A program made the position numbers and the translations under genes. The notes under the pieces are model-generated. The model was given only the letters and a program-made list of their open reading frames with translations. It was not told the origin of the DNA and made no database searches. From Vibrio sp. (lineage in GTDB: Bacteria; Pseudomonadota; Gammaproteobacteria; Enterobacterales; Vibrionaceae): a stretch of DNA of 53,802 nt. Below are positions 47,678 through 53,802 of this stretch, piece by piece. Location of the stretch: NCBI GenBank assembly GCA_028131545.1, contig JAOICL010000010.1:1-53802 (forward strand), given 5' to 3'. The stretch's first letter is position 1, and every line of letters starts with the position of its first letter.

Positions 47678-48894
47678 GTTTTCTTTTTTGTCGACTTTTT
47701 ATCTGCTTTTTTCTTGGCTGCCGGTTTTTTCTTTTTAAACGTTGGCTTTTTGTGCTTTGGTCTCAGTTCTTTTACGTATCGTTCTTTTATTTCTTCTTGA
47801 ATGTATCGTGCCACTCGATCAACCATGGGTTGATCATGTGCCTCAACCAATGAAACCGCATTTCCTTTTTTACCGGCTCTCGCAGTACGACCAATCCTGT
47901 GTAGATAAACATCGGCAGTACGTGGCATGTCATAGTTAATTACGTGGCTAATATCAGGAACATCAATACCACGAGCAGCTACATCAGTAGCAAGTAGGAC
48001 ATTAACTTCACCTTCACTAAATCGACGTATCGCATTATTACGACGATCTTGAGGCATTTCTCCTTGAATCCAAGCACATTGAACCTGATCACTCTCTAGT
48101 TGTGCTCTCAGCTCCGCTAAACGCTCTCGGGTTTTTAGGAAAATAATACTGCGTTCAGCTTGCTCTGTAACAATCGCTTTTAGCAACGCATACTTATGAT
48201 CCATGTCATCAGCACGGTGATACCATTGAGCTATCTTTTTGCGCTCTCTTCTTGAAGGATCAGCTTCGATTTTTGCCGGGTTTTTCAATAGATCAGCGGT
48301 GAAACCTTCTACTCCTTTACCTTCTAATGTTGCTGAGAAAAGTAGAGTTTGTTTTCTCCAACGACATTCAGTCGATAATTTATCAACAGTAGGTCCAAAT
48401 CCCATGTCTAACATGCGATCGGCTTCATCGAGTATAAGCCATTCTATAGCGCGGCAGTCGAATCGCTCAGCTTTAATGTATTCCATTAATCGACCTGGCG
48501 TCGCAACAACGATATCTTGAGTTGCCGCTAGATCATTAGCGTGCTCTTGATATTGAACACCCCCTGTAATGGTGATAATACGAAGTTTTGTTCCCTTTGC
48601 TAATTCTCTGGTTTGATCGGCGACTTGCATTGCCAGTTCACGAGTCGGCGTCAGAATTAACATTCGAGCAGGACCGGGCTTACGGCGTGGGAAGTCAAGT
48701 AAATATTGGAGTGCTGGTAAAGCAAAAGCAGCGGTTTTTCCTGTGCCAGTTGGCGCAGAAGCAAGAAGATCACGCCCATCTAGAGCTTCAGGAATCGTTT
48801 GTGCTTGGATTTCAGTTGGACGATCAAAGCCCATCTTATCCAATGCGGTTAATAAAGATGGGTCTAGATCAAGTTCAGCAAAGGTTCTGATCAC
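47668..48894 (-). CDS. srmB: ATP-dependent RNA helicase SrmB
   Basis: DEAD-box helicase that helps early 50S assembly. The 408-residue protein starts at GTG 48894, 8 nt after GGAG. It has the Q-motif, Walker A APTGTGKT (47-54), PTRELA, TPGR, DEAD (156-159), SAT, and in the second RecA domain ARGIDVPD and HRIGRTAR. The SrmB-specific link is RRERKKIAQWYHRADD. The C-terminal tail is almost pure Lys/Thr/Pro (about 375-408), an RNA-binding extension shorter than in E. coli. It lies 74 bp after trmN6 on the same strand; in E. coli these two neighbours are divergent. The 3' end runs into a degenerate 18-bp repeat. Confidence 0.96.
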   Translation of the reverse strand: MIRTFAELDLDPSLLTALDKMGFDRPTEIQAQTIPEALDGRDLLASAPTGTGKTAAFALPALQYLLDFPRRKPGPARMLILTPTRELAMQVADQTRELAKGTKLRIITITGGVQYQEHANDLAATQDIVVATPGRLMEYIKAERFDCRAIEWLILDEADRMLDMGFGPTVDKLSTECRWRKQTLLFSATLEGKGVEGFTADLLKNPAKIEADPSRRERKKIAQWYHRADDMDHKYALLKAIVTEQAERSIIFLKTRERLAELRAQLESDQVQCAWIQGEMPQDRRNNAIRRFSEGEVNVLLATDVAARGIDVPDISHVINYDMPRTADVYLHRIGRTARAGKKGNAVSLVEAHDQPMVDRVARYIQEEIKERYVKELRPKHKKPTFKKKKPAAKKKADKKSTKKKTKK

Positions 48895-48968
48895 TGCAGT
48901 TACTCCAAAGAATAAGGGGATAAAGAATTATAGTTACCACAGAGTATACTAATGAGAGATAGATCACG

Positions 48969-49688
48969 CTACATCTTTAAATAAAATGCGTGTGTTAATG
49001 CGATAAATTCAGTGCTATATCCTAGCTCGTGAGAGGGATTATGGATAATGAGTTCAGTTTCTTCTGTTGTAACGTTTTTCCTGTTAAATGATAACTCTAT
49101 TAGTATCCGACTTGCTTCTTTATGCTGAGTCGTTTTTATAGAGCATAACCGAGAGACAGACCAATTATGTATCTTGGCAAGAGCGATGAATTGATGTCCT
49201 TCATAAATAGGTAGCACAAAACTTGCTCGCCCATTTTGCATGAGAAGTTGTTCACAGGCCTGCAATAATTGATTATGAGGTAGGGTGTTAGTGTGTCGAG
49301 CCATGGCTCTTTGAGTGCGCTGGGCTTGTTCACCAAAGTTAAAATAAGGAGGGTTACAAATAATATGATCCGCAATACGGTATTGCGTATTCTGTAAAAT
49401 ATCTTGCAGTTGAACATGAATGCGCTGTTTCCAAGGTGATTTTTCAACATTTAGATTAGCGGCTTCAACAGCTTGTTGATTAATATCGATCGCGGTCACC
49501 TCTGCATTTATATTACGCTGAGCTGCCATTAACGCTAATAACCCCGTACCAGTACCTATATCCAGAATATGATGCGCATTAGTCAGATCAGCCCATGCCC
49601 CTAATAAGATACCATCGGTACTCACTGGCATTCCAGCCTCACTGTTATGAATTCTAAATTGCTTAAAAGAAAAACCTTTTGTACTCAT
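48969..49688 (-). CDS. trmN6: tRNA1(Val) adenine-37 N6-methyltransferase
   Basis: TrmN6 (YfiC) makes m6A37 in tRNA-Val. The 239-residue protein begins MSTKGFSFKQFRIH and has the SAM-binding ILDIGTGTGLLALMAAQ (about 40-56), VTAIDIN with the ribose-binding Asp, and the catalytic NPPYF motif (about 114-118) of N6-adenine methyltransferases. It is beside srmB as in E. coli, though here in tandem. It is divergent from prfB over 112 bp. Confidence 0.94.
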   Translation of the reverse strand: MSTKGFSFKQFRIHNSEAGMPVSTDGILLGAWADLTNAHHILDIGTGTGLLALMAAQRNINAEVTAIDINQQAVEAANLNVEKSPWKQRIHVQLQDILQNTQYRIADHIICNPPYFNFGEQAQRTQRAMARHTNTLPHNQLLQACEQLLMQNGRASFVLPIYEGHQFIALAKIHNWSVSRLCSIKTTQHKEASRILIELSFNRKNVTTEETELIIHNPSHELGYSTEFIALTHAFYLKM

Positions 49689-49800
49689 CTGTCTTTACGA
49701 ATTCTTTATTGTTTTAAGCAAAGTATACGTTTTTTTCTGTATCTTTATCACATTTTTGATTAGAATTACTCGATTAAATTCATTCTATTTTTGAGTCGAT

Positions 49801-50899
49801 ATGTTTGAAATCAATCCAATTAAAAACCGTTTAAAGGATATTGCAGAACGTAATAATATCCTTCGGGGGTATCTTTGACTATGACGCTAAGAAAGAGCGT
49901 CTAGAAGAAGTTAATGCAGAATTAGAGCAACCCGATGTATGGAACCAGCCTGAGCGAGCACAAGCTTTAGGTAAAGAGCGTGCAGCCTTAGAGGCGATTG
50001 TGGAAACGATCGATCTTTTAGAGCAAGGAACAGAGGATGTTGAAGGTCTTCTAGAGCTTGCTGTTGAAGAAGAAGATCAAGAAACATTTGATGAAATTGA
50101 GCCAGAATTGCAAGAACTAGAAGCGAAATTAGAAAAACTTGAATTTCGTCGTATGTTCTCTGGTGATCATGATGCATCTGATTGTTATATCGACCTTCAA
50201 TCGGGCTCAGGTGGTACAGAAGCACAAGATTGGACTTCAATGATACTGCGTATGTATTTACGTTGGGCTGAATCAAAAGGCTTTAAAGCTGAAGTGATCG
50301 AAGTCTCTGAAGGTGATGTTGCCGGTTTAAAATCAGCGACAGTACGCATTTCAGGTGAATATGCTTATGGTTGGCTACGAACAGAAACCGGAGTTCATCG
50401 CTTGGTTCGTAAATCACCATTTGATTCAGGTGGACGTCGTCATACGTCATTTGCCTCTGCGTTTATTTACCCAGAAATTGATGACAACATTGATATCGAC
50501 ATTAATCCTTCGGATTTACGAGTCGATGTGTATCGTGCATCTGGTGCCGGTGGTCAGCACGTTAACACTACGGAATCAGCCGTTCGTATTACGCACGTGC
50601 CAACGAATACCGTTGTACAGTGTCAAAATGATCGCTCACAGCATAAGAATAAAGATCAAGCAATGAAGCAGCTTCGTGCGAAGTTATTTGAGCTAGAACT
50701 TCAAAAGCAAAATGCTGAAAAACAAGCAAACGAAGATGCAAAATCTGATATCGGTTGGGGGAGTCAAATTCGCTCCTACGTATTAGATGATTCACGAATT
50801 AAAGATTTACGAACAGGCATTGAAAACCGCAATACACAAGCGGTTCTTGATGGCGACTTAGATAAATTTATTGAAGCTAGCCTAAAATCGGGCTTGTAA
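49801..50899 (+). CDS. prfB: Peptide chain release factor 2 (programmed +1 frameshift)
   Basis: RF2 ends translation at UGA and UAA. Translation starts at ATG 49801 ([19 protein letters not shown]), reaches the in-frame TGA 49876-49878 after 25 codons, and shifts +1 at CTT to continue as L-D-Y-D-A-K-K; the full product is 365 residues, as in E. coli. The stop-recognition region and the peptidyl-release motif GGQ (250-252) are present. Residue 246, next to GGQ, is Ala rather than the Thr found in E. coli K-12. It is 48 bp upstream of lysS, the conserved prfB-lysS operon. Confidence 0.98.
49864..49879 (+). promoter_or_regulatory. RF2 autoregulatory frameshift site
   Basis: CGGGGGTATCTTTGAC holds a Shine-Dalgarno-like GGGGG three bases before the CTT slip codon, followed by UGA and C. 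This is the classical RF2 signal: low RF2 slows termination at UGA and favours the +1 shift. Confidence 0.97.
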
Positions 50900-50947
50900 T
50901 TTTTACCGACATATCAATGTATATCAATTTAATAAGGTACATTAATA

Positions 50948-52480
50948 ATGACTGATGCAGCTCCAAGTGAGAACAATCAAAACCAGATCAATCAAGAAGA
51001 AAATAAATTGATTGCGGAACGTCGCAGTAAGCTTGACCATATTCGTCAAAGCTGTAAAGCAAATGGTCACCCTAATGATTTTCGTCGTGAGCACCTTGCT
51101 GGTGACCTTCAAGCTGAATTCGGTGAAAAGAGCAAAGAAGAATTAGCTGAGCTGAAGACAGTAGTCGCGATTGCTGGTCGTGTTATGGCTAAGCGTGGTC
51201 CGTTCCTTGTTGTACAAGAAACCTCTGGACGTATTCAAGCCTATGCTGCAAAAGCCGTTCAAAAAGAACTGAAAGAAAAATATCAAGGTCTTGATATTGG
51301 TGACATCATTGGCGTGAAGGGTGAGCTATGTAAATCAGGTAAAGGGGACCTTTATGTTGATATGGCTGAATATGAACTTCTGACTAAAGCATTGCGTCCT
51401 TTGCCTGAAAAATTTCATGGTTTAACCGATCAAGAAATGCGCTACCGCCAGCGTTATGTTGACTTAATTGTTAATGAAGACTCTCGTACTGCATTTATTA
51501 TTCGTTCTAAGTTGGTTTCTGCCATTCGTAATTTCATGGCATCAAAAACATTCTTAGAAGTTGAAACACCAATGATGCATGTGATCCCTGGTGGAGCGAC
51601 AGCTCGTCCATTTATCACTCACCATAATGCACTTGATATCGATATGTATCTTCGTGTTGCTCCAGAGCTTTACCTAAAGCGTTTAGTTGTTGGTGGTTTT
51701 GATCGAGTATTTGAAATTAACCGTAACTTCCGTAACGAAGGCTTATCACCACGTCATAACCCTGAATTCACTATGATGGAATTCTATATGGCGTATGCGG
51801 ACTATCAAGATCTGATGGATCTTACCGAAGAGATGTTAAGTGCGGTTGCACTAGAAGTTCTTGGTTCAACATCGATGCCTTACGGTGAAGAAACGGTAGA
51901 ATTTGGTGGTCAATATACACGCATGAGTATGCTGGAAGCGATCAAACACTACAACCCTGATCATGCTGAAATTCAAGCACTAGATTATGATAAGGTTCAA
52001 GATCGTGAGCATATGGTTGCTATCGCTAAATCAGTGCATGTTGATGTTGAAACTTTCTGGACATGTGGTCAGTTATTAGAAGAGATTTTTGGTGAAACAG
52101 CGGAACCTCAATTGATTCAACCGACCTTCATTACGGGCTACCCGACCGATATTTCTCCGTTAGCACGCCGTAATGATGATAACCCATTCTTAACGGATCG
52201 TTTTGAGTTCTTTATCGGTGGTCGTGAAGTGGCTAATGGTTTCTCTGAGCTTAATGATGCAGAAGATCAGGATAGTCGTTTTAAAGCTCAGGTTGATGCG
52301 AAAGATGCAGGTGATGATGAAGCGATGTATTATGACGCTGATTATATTACAGCATTAGAGCATGGTTTGCCGCCAACAGCAGGGCAAGGTATCGGTATTG
52401 ATCGCCTGGCTATGCTATTTACGAATACGCATACTATACGTGATGTGATCCTGTTCCCAGCAATGCGACCTCAAGGGTAA
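50948..52480 (+). CDS. lysS: Lysyl-tRNA synthetase (class II)
   Basis: Charges tRNA-Lys. The 510-residue protein has an N-terminal OB anticodon-binding domain (about 60-185) and a class-II catalytic domain with motif 1 around [16 protein letters not shown], motif 2 [20 protein letters not shown] and motif 3 [13 protein letters not shown] near the C-terminus. AAGG lies 11 nt before ATG 50948. It is the second gene of the prfB operon and is closed by a strong terminator. Confidence 0.98.
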   Translation: MTDAAPSENNQNQINQEENKLIAERRSKLDHIRQSCKANGHPNDFRREHLAGDLQAEFGEKSKEELAELKTVVAIAGRVMAKRGPFLVVQETSGRIQAYAAKAVQKELKEKYQGLDIGDIIGVKGELCKSGKGDLYVDMAEYELLTKALRPLPEKFHGLTDQEMRYRQRYVDLIVNEDSRTAFIIRSKLVSAIRNFMASKTFLEVETPMMHVIPGGATARPFITHHNALDIDMYLRVAPELYLKRLVVGGFDRVFEINRNFRNEGLSPRHNPEFTMMEFYMAYADYQDLMDLTEEMLSAVALEVLGSTSMPYGEETVEFGGQYTRMSMLEAIKHYNPDHAEIQALDYDKVQDREHMVAIAKSVHVDVETFWTCGQLLEEIFGETAEPQLIQPTFITGYPTDISPLARRNDDNPFLTDRFEFFIGGREVANGFSELNDAEDQDSRFKAQVDAKDAGDDEAMYYDADYITALEHGLPPTAGQGIGIDRLAMLFTNTHTIRDVILFPAMRPQG

Positions 52481-52511
52481 TTGTTTTAAAGATCGCTTAT
52501 ATTGATCTTTT

Positions 52512-52553
52512 GAGATGAAAAAAGCTGCTTTCTAGCAGCTTTTTTTTCATCTC
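52512..52553 (+). terminator. Terminator of prfB-lysS
   Basis: GAGATGAAAAAAGCTGCT (52512-52529) with AGCAGCTTTTTTTCATCTC (ending 52553): a long, nearly perfect stem with a 4-nt loop and an internal T run. Confidence 0.88.
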
Positions 52554-52679
52554 AATTAAGCTCGATCAAGTTAAATGACAAAGTAGAGCATTTTATTACT
52601 GCTTTTGTACGGTAAAATTCACGTTTTTATTATGTAAAAATGTGATGCTTGTCTATTCTTTAGTCAGGAGGTAGTAGTT

Positions 52680-52991
52680 ATGCAGCAACATCAACTTGAT
52701 AAATGGATACATGGGTATCATAAGGACTCTTACCAACCTCCAAAGATCTTTGTGATTGGTTGTTCTGATTTACCCCAGTATTTACTTGCAGTAGAGTACA
52801 AGCATCAACTTGAGCCGATTAGAATTGATGATGAAGTTGTTCACTTTGAATCAATGGATCAAGTCAGAGAGGCGCTTATGCAGTTAGGAGCGCAACGTGC
52901 TTATTTAAGGTTACATAATACTTATGATGAATGTGGTAGCCCAGATCCTCAACGGTATTATGATATTGAACTGTCCTTATTTACACATTAA
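52680..52991 (+). CDS. Small protein of unknown function (possibly DUF6482-like)
   Basis: A 103-residue soluble protein with no signal peptide or membrane segment. A perfect AGGAGG (52666-52671) is 8 nt before ATG 52680, so it is probably well translated. The middle reads as strand-loop-strand (PKIFVIGCSDLPQYLLAVEY), followed by a helix (DQVREALMQLG) and a C-terminal AYLRLHNTYDECG segment. The last part vaguely recalls the YDEM-type ending of small DUF6482 proteins of Vibrio and Pseudomonas; I am not sure of this. It stands alone between the lysS terminator and a palindrome-bounded spacer before mutH. Confidence 0.7.
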   Translation: MQQHQLDKWIHGYHKDSYQPPKIFVIGCSDLPQYLLAVEYKHQLEPIRIDDEVVHFESMDQVREALMQLGAQRAYLRLHNTYDECGSPDPQRYYDIELSLFTH

Positions 52992-52997
52992 ATGTAT

Positions 52998-53077
52998 ACC
53001 CAAATCACTACAAGAGATGCTTGCTTATTGAGGCAGTTTGAATCTTTTTCGGTTCTATTTCTTTATGTTATTTGGGT
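52998..53077. repeat. 80-bp palindrome-bounded intergenic element
   Basis: ACCCAAAT (52998-53005) and ATTTGGGT (53070-53077) are perfect inverted termini enclosing 64 bp without an ORF. TATA just outside the left end resembles TCTA outside the right end. Placed between two convergent genes, it could be a small repeated element or an extended terminator for one of them. Confidence 0.45.
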
Positions 53078-53084
53078 CTATTTT

Positions 53085-53762
53085 TTATTTTACATCATGA
53101 TTAAATACATGGTTCAAAATATGTTGAGTAAAGTTTTTTCTTAAGTAGAACCCCTTAGGTTGTGCTTTAATTAACTTGCCTGTTTCACCATAAGCATCTG
53201 TTTTTACTTTCCCATTAGCTGCTTTTGGACGAATTTGCATGACTTCCCCAACTCGTGCCGTAATAGAATTTACATTACCTAAAACGATCATTTCCATAAG
53301 CTCTTCCCAATCTTGTCTTAGTTGCTCTTCTTCTTCTGGAGAAGGAGACCATAAAAAAGGGAAGCCGATACGACGTTCACCCAAGGGAATTTCTCGTTCT
53401 CCTTGTACTGGAACCCATAAAACACAGGATAATTTTTGCCTGACATGACTTGTTTCCCAAGTTAGCCCTTGTACACCAATAAGTGGGGCAACACAGACAA
53501 ACGTCGTTTCTAGTGGAGAACCGGTATAACTGATAGGTAACGTTTTTAATTCAACGCCTAAATGTTCAAAGTCTTGAGTTGGTTGACTACCCGCCGGCGC
53601 ACCTAAATGCCACTCTAATAATTGTCCAATCCAACCTTTATCGCGCTTTAGATCATTAGGAGTTGATATATTTGCTTCGATCGCTAGATCATCAAGGGAG
53701 GATCCTGCGATCGATCTTGCTCGTTCTAATAGTTCATCGATAGAGTTTGGTGTTATTTTCAT
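53085..53762 (-). CDS. mutH: DNA mismatch repair endonuclease MutH
   Basis: MutH nicks the unmethylated strand at hemimethylated GATC during methyl-directed mismatch repair, activated by MutL. The 225-residue protein is full length. Catalytic residues align with E. coli E56, D70, E77 and K79 as Glu50, Asp64, Glu71 and Lys73 (in [13 protein letters not shown]). The DNA-contact region is [11 protein letters not shown] and the C-terminal helix is present. No strong Shine-Dalgarno is visible before ATG 53762; the last 40 bp of the window are its upstream region. Its presence implies Dam methylation in this organism. Confidence 0.96.
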   Translation of the reverse strand: MKITPNSIDELLERARSIAGSSLDDLAIEANISTPNDLKRDKGWIGQLLEWHLGAPAGSQPTQDFEHLGVELKTLPISYTGSPLETTFVCVAPLIGVQGLTWETSHVRQKLSCVLWVPVQGEREIPLGERRIGFPFLWSPSPEEEEQLRQDWEELMEMIVLGNVNSITARVGEVMQIRPKAANGKVKTDAYGETGKLIKAQPKGFYLRKNFTQHILNHVFNHDVK

Positions 53763-53802
53763 CAGAGATCGTTTAGTTAATATGCATTTTTTGTGCGGAC
53801 TG

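Noticed and set aside
49841..49876. Independent start for RF2 at the downstream frame
   Set aside because: The 12 residues before F-D-Y-D-A in that frame are not RF2-like; the ATG 49801 frame plus the classical +1 site gives the exact 365-residue protein.

Overview
The window looks like a stretch of a Vibrionaceae chromosome, most likely Aliivibrio. It is AT-rich, and nearly all proteins closely resemble Escherichia/Vibrio housekeeping proteins. Several neighbourhoods are typical of gammaproteobacteria: hemL beside erpA; an M23 endopeptidase, tyrS and dacB; greA/yhbY/rlmE/ftsH/folP/glmM/secG/tRNA-Leu; rimP-nusA-infB-rbfA-truB; pnp-nlpI; holD-rimI; prfB-lysS. I saw no insertion sequence, prophage, integron or CRISPR array. 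The genus is an inference from gene order and sequence style, not from a search.

Layout. 1-5.9 kb: minus-strand genes rsmC (broken by a frameshift), an AI-2E-family membrane protein and hemL; then erpA (+) facing a ShyC-like peptidoglycan endopeptidase (-) whose 3' end carries an 18-bp tandem repeat. 6-15.4 kb: tyrS, dacB (-), greA, yhbY (-), rlmE, ftsH, folP, glmM, secG. 15.4-21.9 kb: tRNA-Leu(GAG), a leader with two intrinsic terminators, then the transcription/translation operon rimP-nusA-infB-rbfA-truB. 22-39.1 kb: a block that separates truB from rpsO, genes that are adjacent in E. coli and V. cholerae. It holds a DUF1499 lipoprotein, gltD and gltB (-), arcB with a coupled lipoprotein gene facing arcA, the thr leader and attenuator with thrABC, and a TRIC-type membrane protein with mtnN (-). 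39.2-47.5 kb: rpsO, pnp, nlpI, a yhbS-like gene, holD-rimI, prfC and a lone amino-acid-binding protein. 47.6-53.8 kb: srmB and trmN6 (-), prfB with its programmed +1 frameshift, lysS, a small unrecognised gene, a short palindrome-bounded intergenic element and mutH (-).

Functionally the window joins translation and RNA metabolism (tyrS, lysS, prfB, prfC, rimP, nusA, infB, rbfA, truB, rpsO, pnp, rlmE, srmB, trmN6, rimI), envelope biogenesis (ShyC-like enzyme, dacB, glmM, secG, ftsH, nlpI), nitrogen and threonine metabolism (gltBD, thrABC) and redox control (arcB/arcA).

Nothing here is an obvious new defence or mobile system. The points most worth a second look are: the rsmC frameshift; the Arc locus, with an ArcB whose signalling linker is about 42 residues short, a coupled lipoprotein and a possible coupled upstream micro-ORF; two 18-bp tandem repeats just past the stop codons of shyC and srmB; the poly-A-dependent folP end; a GNAT-family protein that has lost its CoA loop; and the palindrome-bounded element at 52998-53077.
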